Notes: generated by a model not told the origin, from the letters alone. Positions 38,298-48,088 are shown, numbered from the stretch's first letter. The stretch is 64,000 bases of DNA from Peribacillus frigoritolerans (GCA_030562215.1 JAUPFL010000001.1:1538501-1602500); one strand, 5' to 3'. Translations and numbers: made by a program.

Positions 38298-39800
38298 ATG
38301 GGCACTCAACTAGAGATGAAGAAGATTTCGATTGAATTTCCGGGAGTGAAGGCGCTGAGTGAAGTTGATTTTTCAGTACAATCAGGGACAGCCCATGCAT
38401 TGGTCGGTGCAAACGGAGCAGGGAAATCGACGTTAATGAAAGTTTTATCGGGAGCCCATGTTCATTATTCAGGTGACATTTTTATTGATGGGATGAAGCA
38501 GGATATTCGCTCGCCAAAAGCTGCTCAGGAACAAGGCATTCAAATTGTTTATCAGGAAGTGGATACCGCGCTCATCCCATATTTAACAGTTGGGGAAAAT
38601 GTAATGTTGAATGATATGGTCCAAAACATGGGGAAAAAACAGAGGGTCCAATGGAAAGAGCTGCACAACAAAGCCACTTCTATTCTTGAAGGTATGAAAA
38701 TTCGTGTCCCTTCGAAAAAGCTGGTTAGAGACCTTACCTTGGCTGAAAAACAGATGGTCCTGATAGCAAGAGCCGTTTCGACAGAATGCAAATTCCTGAT
38801 TCTCGACGAGCCAACTGCGCCGTTAAGTCATACGGAGACGACAGAACTTTTTCGAATTGTAAATGAATTAAAGCAAAAAGGCGTGGCGATTGTTTTCATT
38901 TCACATCGTCTGCCTGAGATTTTTAATATCTGTGAGGAAATTACAATCATGAGGAATGGGGAGCGTGTCACTTGTCGAAAAAGCGAGGACATAACCCGTA
39001 CCGAAGTGGTAGAGAACATGCTCGGGAAAACCATGGATGAACAGTTTCCTGAAGTGAAAGCTTTAATTGGAGACGTAATTCTGGAAGTGAACGGTTTGTC
39101 AAATGCCGAGAAAGTCAAGAATGTCAGTCTGAATATTAAAGCAGGTGAGATAATCGGCTTGGCAGGGTTGGTCGGGGCTGGGAAAACTGAGCTGTGTAAA
39201 ACCCTTTTCGGTCATGCGTCCATCACAGCCGGTGAAGTCATCCTGAATGGTCGAAAGCTTTCTTTGAAATCACCGCATGAAGCAGTAAAAAGCGGGCTGG
39301 CACTCGTACCTGAAGAACGCAGGAAAGAAGGGGTCCTTGTAAAGGAATCAGTCTCGGCCAACTTGACTGCAGCCAGTCTCGGCAAATTCTGCAAAACATT
39401 CAGTTTCGTGGATCGTAAGGCGGAAAAGGAAAAGGCGAAGGAAATGATCGCAAGTCTCGGCATTAAAACTCCTTCAGGAGAAGTGAAGGTCGAAAACCTT
39501 TCCGGTGGTAACCAGCAAAAAGTTGCCATTGGAAAGTGGCTTATGGCAGATGCGGATGTATACATATTCGATGAACCAACGAAAGGGGTCGATGTTGGAG
39601 CCAAGAAGGATATATTCGAATTGATTGCAAAGCTTGCAAGGAATGGAAAAGCGATCATTTATGCATCATCCGAGCTTTCCGAAATCATTGGCATTACCAA
39701 CCGGACATATGTGTTATATGACGGGAGCACTGTCATCGAATTAGAAACAAGCAAAACGAATGAAGAAGAACTACTATTCTATTCAACAGGAGGTAAATAG
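38298..39800 (+). CDS. Ribose-type ABC ATPase (RbsA/MglA-like)
   Basis: Intact double ATPase of about 500 residues. Domain 1 has Walker A GANGAGKSTLMKVLSG, a degenerate signature LTLAEKQMVLIARA and Walker B FLILDEPTAPLSH. Domain 2 has GLVGAGKTELCKTLFG, LSGGNQQKVAIGKWL and YIFDEPTKGVDVGAKKD. ATG 38298 is preferred over 38292 because of the distance to AAGGGGG. The degenerate first signature is normal in this class, where only one site is fully active. Confidence 0.93.
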   Translation: MGTQLEMKKISIEFPGVKALSEVDFSVQSGTAHALVGANGAGKSTLMKVLSGAHVHYSGDIFIDGMKQDIRSPKAAQEQGIQIVYQEVDTALIPYLTVGENVMLNDMVQNMGKKQRVQWKELHNKATSILEGMKIRVPSKKLVRDLTLAEKQMVLIARAVSTECKFLILDEPTAPLSHTETTELFRIVNELKQKGVAIVFISHRLPEIFNICEEITIMRNGERVTCRKSEDITRTEVVENMLGKTMDEQFPEVKALIGDVILEVNGLSNAEKVKNVSLNIKAGEIIGLAGLVGAGKTELCKTLFGHASITAGEVILNGRKLSLKSPHEAVKSGLALVPEERRKEGVLVKESVSANLTAASLGKFCKTFSFVDRKAEKEKAKEMIASLGIKTPSGEVKVENLSGGNQQKVAIGKWLMADADVYIFDEPTKGVDVGAKKDIFELIAKLARNGKAIIYASSELSEIIGITNRTYVLYDGSTVIELETSKTNEEELLFYSTGGK

Positions 39801-39801
39801 G

Positions 39802-40805
39802 ATGAGCATACCCATTCCTGTTACACAGACAGCGAAAGCGAAGAAAAAGGTGGAACTATTCGACTTTTTCTATAAATACGGCACAATATTGACGATTATC
39901 ATTCTGATTGGAATTTTCGCCGTGTCCAATCCATCTTTCATTCAGACTTCTAATCTGATAAACATCCTGCGTTCCATTTCAATCGTGACCATCATTGCGA
40001 TCGGCATTACGATATCACTGACCGTGGATGGCTTCGACCTTTCCGTTGGCTCCGTAGCATCATTGGCCAATGCCATCGTCATATCAATGTTTGTCTGGTT
40101 TTCCCAGGATACATTTATCGCCATATTAGCTGCAATCGGTGCCTCACTTTTCGTAGGGGCTTTGAATTCATTCATGATCGTTAAATTGAGAATTCCCGAC
40201 ATGCTGATGACATTGGCTACCATGTTCATTATTCAGGGAATTGCCCTTACTTATACGAAAGGGGCCACGGTTTCGCAAAATATGGTCATGCCCGACGGGA
40301 CATTCGCAACAGGACTGATCAGCCCGTTTTTCGCCAAAATTGGCCAGGTACCATGGATAATCCTGATCATGGCCGTCATTGTGATAGCGACCCATATCTT
40401 TTTGACTTATACGAAGCACGGTCGTTATATGTACATTATTGGGGGAAATAAGGAAGCGGCGAGACTTTCCGGGATATCGGTTAATAAATACAAAATCCTT
40501 GCCTATCTGCTTTCAGCTCTATTTGCTGCAATCGGGGGATAGTCCTTGCTTCAAGGGTCATGACATCGGAAATCAATTCAGGGTCCCCCTATTTAATGGA
40601 TGCCGTTGCAGCAGCCTTCATTGGTTCCTCCGTTTTAGGAGCGGGAAAACCGAATGCCTTTGGAACCTTCGTCGGTGCAGTCCTGATCGGAATCCTTCAA
40701 AATGGACTGATCATGATGTCCGTTCCGTATTATGCGATGGATATCGTCAAAGGAACAGTGCTGGCCCTTGCGCTCGCGGTAACCTATTACAAACAAAAAC
40801 ACTAA
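39802..40805 (+). CDS. Ribose-type ABC permease (RbsC-like), frameshifted
   Basis: Inner-membrane permease of the same importer. ITISLTVDGFDLSVGSVASL and the EAA-like GGNKEAARLSGISVNKYK are family-typical. The frame breaks in the G run at 40534-40538; restored sequence is AAIGGIVLASRVMTSEINSG and continues to VTYYKQKH. The ATG follows AGGAGG and lies two bases past the ATPase stop. A terminator follows at 40850. Confidence 0.9.
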
Positions 40806-40849
40806 AATGAATTCGTTACGTTACTCTACAGAAATCCAAAATCATGAAA

Positions 40850-40879
40850 AAAAATCCTGTTGGATGCAACAGGATTTTT
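40850..40879 (+). terminator. Terminator of the SAM-controlled ABC operon
   Basis: AAAATCCTGTTG pairs with CAACAGGATTTT followed by TTCCTTTTTT. Confidence 0.85.
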
Positions 40880-41025
40880 CCTTTTTTAAAAAGGGAGGGT
40901 TATATTAATTTTTGCAACTTCATCATGTTGTTTAATAATGAAATCTTCTTACTTCCGAAAATGGGGGCAGGAGGACTATAGGGGCCTTATTTACCTTTCA
41001 ATAAGATTGATAATGATCTATTGTA

Positions 41026-41052
41026 AAGTATGAACATTCATATCCTATACTT
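41026..41052. promoter_or_regulatory. Candidate HxlR operator
   Basis: AAGTAT (41026-41031) and ATACTT (41047-41052) flank a TATGA/TCATA inner palindrome just upstream of the hxlR-type ribosome site. Related AAGTAT half-sites occur at 42073-42120. Confidence 0.4.
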
Positions 41053-41074
41053 ATCTAAAGGAGAGTGTAAACTT

Positions 41075-41434
41075 ATGAGTGAAACCTGTGTTCCGACTGG
41101 CGTGAAACCAAATGATACTGGCTTTGGTTATACGTTATCCTTAATAGGCGGCAAATATAAAATGATCATAATGTATTGGCTGTCCGAAAATAAGGTTATG
41201 CGGCATAATCAACTGAAGCGAAGTATCGGTACCATTTCCTTTAAAACGCTAAGCATCATGTTAAAAGAGTTGGAGGCAGACGGCCTTATCATACGCAAGG
41301 AATTTCCCCAAATACCTCCGAAAGTAGAATATTCATTATCTGAACGTGGTCTATCTCTCATTCCATTGTTAAATATGATGTGCGAGTGGGGAGAGAAAAA
41401 CAGTTTGCCAGCTCAGGAGACTGTACAGCCGTAG
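41075..41434 (+). CDS. HxlR (DUF24) family redox regulator
   Basis: Intact 119-residue winged-helix regulator. TLSLIGGKYKMIIMYWLSEN, FKTLSIMLKELEADGLIIRK and YSLSERGLSLIPLL define the fold. A cysteine at position 5 (MSETCVPTG) is where YodB/HypR-type sensors carry their redox thiol, suggesting response to quinones or diamide-like stress. ATG 41075 follows AAAGGAGAG. The convergent flavoprotein gene is a likely target. Confidence 0.88.
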   Translation: MSETCVPTGVKPNDTGFGYTLSLIGGKYKMIIMYWLSENKVMRHNQLKRSIGTISFKTLSIMLKELEADGLIIRKEFPQIPPKVEYSLSERGLSLIPLLNMMCEWGEKNSLPAQETVQP

Positions 41435-41461
41435 GTGTAGCTATTTTGATTAAATCAAAAG

Positions 41462-41496
41462 AAAGAAGTATTTCCCTGACAAGGAAATACTTCTTT
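41462..41496. terminator. Bidirectional terminator
   Basis: AAAGAAGTATTTCC pairs with GGAAATACTTCTTT between the convergent hxlR-type and oxidoreductase genes. Confidence 0.85.
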
Positions 41497-41510
41497 AATG
41501 AAACTGCCTA

Positions 41511-42041
41511 TTAAAGGTTATCGACAAAATTTAAAAAATCTTGTGCGCTTTTTGCCAATTCGCTTGAGGACGGCTCATTTTCAGCACCATAAAACGCAAA
41601 GAATGAACGATAGTCTGCATTGCAGTATAGAAAGGTAGTTTCAAAAGGAGATAATAAATGTTCAAGTGGATAGCGATATCTTCCTTTTTCACTATAATCC
41701 TCTTTGTTAATTCCAGCAGATACAGCTAAAGCAGCCTTGCGATTCTTTAATTTATCGCCTCCATTTGAACCATATGCCCAACCATAAGTAAAAACATCGT
41801 CAAGCCATTTTTTTAGGAGGGGCGGGCAATTGAACCAATAAAAAGGGAACTGTAAAACAAGATTACTATGCGCTTCAATTAATTGCTGTTCTTTTTCCAC
41901 ATTAATGTTTCCGTCAGGATAAACTGTATTCAATTCGTGTACTGTATACTTTTCTGGATATTTCCTTAGTTCTTCCACCCATCGCTTATTTATGACGGAT
42001 GTTTCAAGACTTGGGTGTGATACGATAACAAGAGTTTTCAA
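41511..42041 (-). CDS. NAD(P)H oxidoreductase, flavodoxin-like fold (YwrO/KefF type)
   Basis: Intact 176-residue flavoprotein. KTLVIVSHPSLETSVINKRW (flavin phosphate site), FPFYWFNCPPLLKKWLDDVF and YGWAYGSNGGDKLKNRK are family hallmarks. It probably performs two-electron reduction of quinones or nitro compounds. GGAGGAG is upstream of the ATG. Next to an HxlR regulator with an N-terminal cysteine, it fits the known azoreductase/quinone-reductase pairing. Confidence 0.9.
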   Translation of the reverse strand: MKTLVIVSHPSLETSVINKRWVEELRKYPEKYTVHELNTVYPDGNINVEKEQQLIEAHSNLVLQFPFYWFNCPPLLKKWLDDVFTYGWAYGSNGGDKLKNRKAALAVSAGINKEDYSEKGRYRYPLEHLLSPFETTFLYCNADYRSFFAFYGAENEPSSSELAKSAQDFLNFVDNL

Positions 42042-42072
42042 AGATTTCTCCTCCTGGATTATTATTTATCTT

Positions 42073-42146
42073 AAGTATAAAGTGCACCCTGCAAGAACGT
42101 AAGTATGCACTTTTAGTATAGGTACTTACCTAAAGGAGAGTGTAAA
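42073..42146. promoter_or_regulatory. Divergent operator with an orphan HxlR leader
   Basis: AGTATAAAGTGCAC and TGCACTTTTAGTAT form a near-inverted repeat upstream of the flavoprotein gene. On the plus strand CTAAAGGAGAGTGTAAA (42130-42146) is identical to the leader of the hxlR-type gene at 41055-41071, but no regulator follows here. Confidence 0.5.
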
Positions 42147-43162
42147 GCAGGCATGAAATTTTTTATGTGTGATACTATACACCACGATTTAATCTTTCCC
42201 ATTCAAAACATCCAAGATAAGGTCCAGTTGTTGAAATATTTAATCATAGGCCAGATCCGTTAGGTGAGAAACGGGTGACACCAAATAATTCGTAACCCAG
42301 CGTTCATAGCCGAAAGTGGGGAAAATAGCTAAAACAAGTTTTCTTTTGAACTTGCTTAAAACAGACCCGGTAGGTTCAATCCCTTAGTGAATTGTGCCAT
42401 CGTTTGAAAATACCCCTGGTGATATCGTTTTTTTTCGTCAGTAAGTACTTTTTGATTATCCCGATGGTAAGGCATTTATTTTTTCGGGGATGCCTTCTGG
42501 AATTCCCCGAGCATTATCAACAATGGTTTTGGTCATACCATTTCCTCCTTGTTTGACAAACCTTTCGTTGATACTATAATCTATCAATTATGGGAAGGGG
42601 TGTAAAAAAATGTAAGAAAAAAAGATTGATGGTTGGAACTTTTTATGATTTGCCATTTGTGAAAGCAGTTGCAGCTGCTGCTCATGTTTTACTTCGTGTT
42701 AAAAAAGGTATATTCCTCCAGAATATTTACTAATGGTGGGTTGGACTGGATAACAGTGTTTATAACGGTTTGGATAAGATTTTTTGAATCAACGTAGCTT
42801 TATGATTCAAATGTTATTTGTCCTTATTATGACATCCAGCTTATCGGCATTTGGTAAAAGCCCTGACCAATTTACATATTGAAACTATTACTTTTAAAAG
42901 AGAACAGGGTCAGTATATACAACTATTTTATGGTATAAATTCTTTTAAAGTTTTAAAGGAAGTAAGACCCTTGTAGAGAATTTCAAGTGTTATTTAATAA
43001 AAAAGTAATAGATGGGGAATTGTTAAAAGTACAGAAAATGAATTTAATCTGAACAATAGGATGCTTGGAGTCTTCAACATAAACGTACAGAAAAAGGTTG
43101 CGAGACCATCTGGATTATTGGAGAAAAGGAAATATATCCGAATATCAATTGGAGGTAGAAGA
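42147..43162. other. Mostly decayed intergenic region
   Basis: No intact gene. A minus-strand decayed ORF is reported separately at 42385-42536. Plus-strand open frames are short and lack ribosome sites until the hydrolase at 43163. The rest is AT-rich with no recognisable feature. Confidence 0.45.
42385..42536 (-). pseudogene. Decayed small ORF
   Basis: CAT at 42534-42536 with AAGGAGGAAATG upstream gives MTKTIVDNARGIPEGIPEKI then NALPSG and a stop. A one-base shift continues DNQKVLTDEKKRYHQGYFQT and on to about 42385. Further open but disconnected frames (such as AIFPTFGYERWVTNYLVSPV) lie to the left. It looks like a decayed gene of unknown family. Confidence 0.4.
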
Positions 43163-43998
43163 ATGGCAAAAATTACTGTAGGAACAGAAAATCAAACACC
43201 TATTGAACTATATTATGAGGATCATGGCACTGGGAAGCCAGTTGTATTAATTCACGGTTGGCCATTAAGTGGTCGATCTTGGGAATACCAAGTTCCTGCT
43301 CTCGTTGAGGCTGGATACAGAGTCATAACTTATGACCGCCGGGGGTTTGGGAACTCTTCTCAGCCATGGAACGGTTACGATTATGATACATTCGCTACTG
43401 ATTTACATCTGTTACTAGAGCATTTGGATCTCCAAAATGTGACACTGGTCGGATTTTCAATGGGGGGTGGAGAAGTAGCTCGCTATATCGGAACCTACGA
43501 AACAAATAGAGTAGAGAAGGCTGTATTTGCAGGAGCTGTACCACCATTTCTTTATAAGTCAGGATATCATTCTGAGGGAGTATTAGATGATGCAGCAATT
43601 CAAGGATTTGAAAATGGAGTAAAAAATGATCGCCTAGCATTTCTTAATGAGTTTACTAGAGGATTTTTGCTGCTGGAGACCGAACTGACTTAGTCAGTGA
43701 ACCATTCCGACTTTACAATATAGATATTGCAGCGGGGGCATCGCCCAAAGGGACATTAGATTGTATCGCTGCTTTCAGCAAAACGGATTTCAGAGGAGAC
43801 TTAGCGAAGTTTAATATACCTACCCTTGTTATTCATGGTGATTCAGATGCAATTGTTCCATTTGAAAATAGTGGGAAGCTAACACATGAAGCAATTCCTA
43901 ATTCTAAAGTAGCTTTAATAAAGGGTGGTCCGCATGGGTTCAATGCAACACATGCCAAAGAATTTAATGAAGCGCTGCTATCATTTTTAAAGGGCTGA
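43163..43998 (+). CDS. Alpha/beta hydrolase (non-haem haloperoxidase-like), frameshifted
   Basis: About 278 residues restored. VVLIHGWPLSGRSWEYQVPA (oxyanion), nucleophile Ser in LVGFSMGGGEVARY, acid Asp in VIHGDSDAIVPF and His in KGGPHGFNATH form the triad. The frame breaks in the T run at 43664-43668; restored sequence reads FFAAGDRTDLVSEPFRLYNI. ATG 43163 is preferred for GGAGG eight bases upstream; a longer frame start has no ribosome site. The HGWP and GFSMGGG wording matches chloroperoxidase-like esterases. Confidence 0.9.
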
Positions 43999-44120
43999 TT
44001 AAGGCATTATTTTACTTTCGCTATACAAGACTGAAATAAAGCATAATTTGTTCTTTCTTTTTCCTCATAATTAACGTGTCTATGTATTTCTTAATGAACG
44101 AACAGAAGAGTTCTTATTAT

Positions 44121-44158
44121 AAGGTTGACCAGTAAAAATTACTGGGTGACCTTTTTTT
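44121..44158 (+). terminator. Terminator after the hydrolase gene
   Basis: AGGTTGACCAGTAA pairs with TTACTGGGTGACCT, followed by seven T. Confidence 0.8.
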
Positions 44159-44393
44159 AAATTTTAATGAAAGGTTTTTCTATATGGCCATCCGATAATA
44201 AGTGTGAACCTTTCAAATACTAAATAAGGAGACGTGATTAGGCAGAAAAACTGGAAGTGACGAGTGATACCACAAGAGACGAATATGGAGATAATTCAAT
44301 TAAAACACATCAGTGCAAAAAGCTGATGCTATCAGTCGCGATCGTTCTTTGACGTTCAGCTCTTTTTCTTACGGGTTTAAAGGTAACGGTTAG

Positions 44394-44438
44394 TTGCATA
44401 AGATTTTTTTTGCTTTATAATTAGTACCAGGTGTTAAT
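44394..44438 (+). promoter_or_regulatory. fabH promoter with FapR-like operator
   Basis: TTGCAT (44394-44399), 16 bases, TATAAT (44416-44421). TTAGTACCAGGTGTTAAT (44421-44438) overlaps the end of the -10 and resembles the FapR consensus, an inverted repeat with TTAGTACC as left arm. FapR represses fatty acid synthesis genes until malonyl-CoA accumulates. Confidence 0.65.
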
Positions 44439-44486
44439 ATCAAGTTATAAAAATGATGCAATTCATACACACGAGGTGGCTATTCT

Positions 44487-45470
44487 ATGTTCAAATCCAA
44501 AGCACGTATTACTGCGATAGGTTCGTATGTTCCTGAAAAAAGGTTAACAAATAAAGACTTAGAAAAAATGGTTGAAACCAATGATGAATGGATTGTTAAA
44601 CGTACTGGTATTAAAGAACGAAGAATTGCACATGAAGAGGAGTTTACTAGTGATATAGGTTATAAAGCTGTAAAGGATTTAATGGAACGGTATGATAAAT
44701 CTGTCGAAGATGTTGATATGATCATTGTTTGTACCTTTACACCTGATTTCAACACTCCAAGTGTAGCATCTTTAGTCCAAGCAAAGCTAGGTATTAAGAA
44801 TACTGGAGCTATTGATTTAAACGCTGCCTGTGCAGGATTTACTTATGGGTTGCATGTTGCTAATGGATTAGTAACATCTGGGTTAAATAAGAAAATCCTA
44901 GTTATTGGAGCTGATACTTTATCGAAACTTATGGACTATGAGGATCGAGCCACTTGTATTTTATTTGGAGATGGCGGAGGAGCAGTTCTTGTAGAATATG
45001 ATGAAAAACAGCCAAGTTTTATTTCTTCACATTTATATTCGGAGGGTGAAGGCGGTAAACATTTATATAGTACAAACCTTTCGACACGTATAAATGGTGA
45101 AGACTTAAATAATAGTGGCAACCTTGTACAGAATGGACGTGAGGTTTATAAATGGGCTGTCACGACCGTTCCAAAAGGAATGCAAACTGTGATGAAAAAT
45201 GCTGAATATCAATTGAATGATGTTGATTGGTTCGTACCGCATAGTGCAAATTTAAGAATGATTGAGTCAATATGTGAAAGAAGCGGCTTTCCAATTGAGC
45301 GAACTTTATATAGCTTAGTGGAGTATGGAAATACTTCTTCAGCAACAATTCCATTATCTTTAGAAATAGGAATTAAAGAAGGGAAGCTCAGTGGTGGTGA
45401 GAAGGTTTTATTATATGGTTTCGGCGGTGGATTAGCTCAAGCTGGATTGCTTATCAATTGGACCTTATAA
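44487..45470 (+). CDS. fabH: Beta-ketoacyl-ACP synthase III (FabH paralogue)
   Basis: Intact 327-residue KAS III that condenses acyl-CoA with malonyl-ACP to start fatty acid synthesis. The catalytic triad is visible: Cys in DLNAACAGFTYGLH, His in VPHSANLRM and Asn in EYGNTSSATIP. The N-terminal RTGIKERRIAHEEEFTSDIG is typical. GAGGTGG precedes the ATG. It is monocistronic with its own terminator and a FapR-like box, as for FabHB-type second copies in Bacillus. Confidence 0.92.
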   Translation: MFKSKARITAIGSYVPEKRLTNKDLEKMVETNDEWIVKRTGIKERRIAHEEEFTSDIGYKAVKDLMERYDKSVEDVDMIIVCTFTPDFNTPSVASLVQAKLGIKNTGAIDLNAACAGFTYGLHVANGLVTSGLNKKILVIGADTLSKLMDYEDRATCILFGDGGGAVLVEYDEKQPSFISSHLYSEGEGGKHLYSTNLSTRINGEDLNNSGNLVQNGREVYKWAVTTVPKGMQTVMKNAEYQLNDVDWFVPHSANLRMIESICERSGFPIERTLYSLVEYGNTSSATIPLSLEIGIKEGKLSGGEKVLLYGFGGGLAQAGLLINWTL

Positions 45471-45519
45471 AGCTATTTTCCACAACTAATAACTGAGTTT
45501 GCCCAAGGAAGGAAGCCTT

Positions 45520-45558
45520 AAGGCATGAACCCGGTAATCTACCGGGCTCATGCCTTTT
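45520..45558 (+). terminator. fabH terminator
   Basis: GGCATGAACCCGGTA pairs with TACCGGGCTCATGCC, followed by five T. Confidence 0.85.
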
Positions 45559-45579
45559 TATCGTATATTTGGTCAAAAA

Positions 45580-45606
45580 AACTGCACCTCCAATTTGGGT
45601 GCAGTT
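45580..45606 (-). terminator. NCS1 permease terminator
   Basis: AACTGCACC and GGGTGCAGTT arms; on the minus strand the stem is followed by seven T. Confidence 0.75.
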
Positions 45607-45628
45607 CATTTTACGGTCCTCTTTTATC

Positions 45629-47038
45629 TTACTTAACATTCTTCTCTGAAACGGTTGTTTTCTCTAACGAACCAATCTCTTGGTTGTTTATTGCATTTTC
45701 AGCGATATTCAACTTTTTCTCATTGGGAAGTAATACAAAACAGCTGGGACAACTAACCCAATAATCCAAGCGATATCTGCTCCTTCAAAGGCCTTGGCTA
45801 TCGGTCCAACATAAAATGATGTGTTTATAAAGGGATTTCCGCCAAGATTGATACAAGAAATGCCATACAAGTAATCCAATTTATTTTGCCATATTGGCCG
45901 TTCACATCAAAAATATCTTTTACATTGTAATGGCCATGTCGCAGCAAATAATAATCAACAAGGTTGATGGATGTCCAGGGAATTAAAAAATAACTAATGA
46001 AAAAGATGAAATTCAAGAAAAAGGATAGGAAATTACTCTGACCTAGTAAGCACAAAACGGTTCCAACTACTGTTACACAGAATATCATTCCTATTCTAAC
46101 TTTCGGTGTGACTTTTAATTTAATAAACGGTTCAATGGTTGTTATGGTTGCCATGAATGCTCCATATAGGTTGAAGACATTTATAGCAAGTTGTCCAAAG
46201 ATGATTATAAAGAACATGATTATAGCAAAATTTCCAAACAGGCTGGCCAAGTTACCGCCAGAATGATCAAGGAAGTTAGGAATCGCTATGGTTAAGGTTG
46301 CGCCTAATGTCATCATCCATATAGTCCCGATGACTGTGCCCGCGTAACTATACCAAAATGTATGGGCGGTGGGTGTGGTTATCGGTAGATAGCGAGAATA
46401 GTCTGCAACGTAGGGGGCATATGCCAATTGCCATGTAGCAACCATGCTCACAGCCAGTAAAAACACTGGTAAATCCAAATTCCCTAATGCCCAACTGCCT
46501 GCCGGAACTTGCAATTGGAAGACTATATATGTAGCTACTATATAAATGCAAAGAGACGCCCAGGACAATAATTTTTGCATTTTATGAATTAAGTTATAGC
46601 CATATATGGTGGCTACGAAACAAAGAACATTTAAAAGTATAATGCTCCATGTTTGGTCGATCTTTGTTAAGCTGCTTAAGGTTTGTGCTGCAAGCAAACC
46701 GCTGCTGGCAAAGAAGCCTAAATAGACAAACATAACGAGAAACAAGGGAAGATGGCTCCAATTACACCAAATTGGGCCCGGCTTTGGATCATTTGCGGAA
46801 TTCCGAGTTGAGGTCCTTGAGCTGAATGGGAGGCCATGAAAATGGCACCTAATAAGGTACCGACAATTATTGCAGCCAGACTCCAAAATAAATTAAGACC
46901 TAATGTAATGGGCAATGCCCCGGTCACAAGGGTGGTAATATGCATATTTGCCCCAAACCATATTGGAAATAAATCACGGGCCTTGCCATGGCGTTCATCT
47001 GCCGGAATATATTCTATACTGCGAGTTTCAACTTTCAT
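45629..47038 (-). CDS. NCS1 family nucleobase/allantoin-type permease, three frameshifts
   Basis: Twelve-helix cation symporter for purines, pyrimidines, hydantoins or related N-heterocycles. The start at 47036-47038 (MKVETRSIEYIPADERHGKA) follows GGGGG. DLFPIWFGANMHITTLVTGA and WQLAYAPYVADYSRYLP are NCS1 hallmarks. Frames break near 46750, 45838 and 45735; the restored end reads INTSFYVGPIAKAFEGADIA and on to the stop at 45629. It diverges from the GntR-led operon and shares its 20-bp operator, so it probably imports that pathway's substrate. Confidence 0.9.
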
Positions 47039-47067
47039 CAATTTACCCCCTATCAAATTTGGTATAC

Positions 47068-47087
47068 TACCATGTACCATGCAAGCT
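47068..47087. promoter_or_regulatory. GntR operator, permease side
   Basis: This is the exact reverse complement of AGCTTGCATGGTACATGGTA, which occurs again at 47350-47369. It lies about 30 bases upstream of the permease start. Confidence 0.75.
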
Positions 47088-47349
47088 ATTTTATAGAATC
47101 ACTATAATTGTAAGCGTATACAGATGTCAATATTTTCAGAAAAAATAATTTTTAAGGAAATTATCATAAAAAATCCGTTCATTCATCTTGTGAATTTCCA
47201 TAAATCAAATTGATTAATAGACTGAATGATTGAAAATATTAAACTCTAGTTTGAAAGTTGTGGAACAATATATCATCGATTAAAAAATAAAATTTTATAT
47301 TTTTGAATTGACAGTCTATTTACCATGACCTATAATTGCACTTATCAAG

Positions 47350-47369
47350 AGCTTGCATGGTACATGGTA
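47350..47369. promoter_or_regulatory. GntR operator, regulator side
   Basis: AGCTTGCATGGTACATGGTA contains two ATGGTAC direct half-sites. The identical 20 bases occur inverted at 47068-47087. Both copies face the divergent genes, as expected for a shared repressor. Confidence 0.75.
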
Positions 47370-47395
47370 CAAACTTTTAAAAGGAGGGGCTTTTC

Positions 47396-48069
47396 ATTAC
47401 AGCAATCTTAACGTTGGGGATTACGGCTCAGGTTACTAACGCTATACGTGAATCCATAGTAACTGGAGATTATGAACCAGGACAAAAATTATCGGAAACT
47501 GTTTTATCTGAATATTACAAAGTTAGTAGAACCCCTATCAGGGAAGCGTTTAAACAGCTAGAAAGAGAAGGGTTAGTCGAGATCATTCCAAGGGTTGGAA
47601 CATGTGTAACCAAACCAACGGAAAAGGAACTAGATGAGTTATTTACTTTAAAGGAAGTAATGGAAGGGCTTGCAGCGGGTCTGCTTGCAGAAAGCGGGAG
47701 TGCTGAAGATATTAATAATCTTAAGCAAGCAGTGTCCGACATGGAGATTGCTATACAAACCTCTGATAAAAAGCTATATGTCGAGGCTAATGATGTTTTT
47801 CATTCAGTCATCCAAGAAGGAGCCAATAACTCTAAATTAAGTTACATGCTAAATTTGCTGCTCAATCAAATACCTTATAGACAGTATGTCTTTTAACCAT
47901 CGAAGATCCGAATCGCCGTGAGAGATCACTAAAGGAACATCAGGCGGTCTTGATAGCTATAGAAAAAGGCAATCGGGAGGAAGCGGAAAAGGCCATGCGA
48001 GAGCATGTAAAAGCAAGTGGAATGCAACTTAAAATGGACATAGCAAAAAAACTTGGTCAAAAAAATTGA
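47396..48069 (+). CDS. GntR/FCD family regulator, frameshifted, start uncertain
   Basis: The winged helix reads LSETVLSEYYKVSRTPIREA and FKQLEREGLVEIIPRVGTCV; the FCD ligand domain begins ELFTLKEVMEGLAAGLLAES. The frame breaks in the T run at 47891-47894; restored LTIEDPNRRERSLKEHQAVL follows to the stop at 48069. AAAAGGAGGGG (47380-47389) is optimally spaced to an ATT at 47396, not to any ATG; TTG 47414 is the alternative. The luciferase-like gene follows within 20 bases. Confidence 0.85.
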
Positions 48070-48088
48070 TATGAGGGGGAATGAGTTT

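Larger units (their letters stand above)
43999..44486. other. Intergenic region with terminator and fabH promoter
   Basis: No gene seen. A terminator lies at 44121-44158 and the fabH promoter with a FapR-like box at 44394-44438. The sequence between is AT-rich with weak hairpins only. Confidence 0.5.

Noticed and set aside
42153-42263. 36-codon plus-strand frame behind the orphan HxlR leader
   Set aside because: It has the leader's ribosome site but no HxlR similarity and lies opposite a decayed minus-strand gene.
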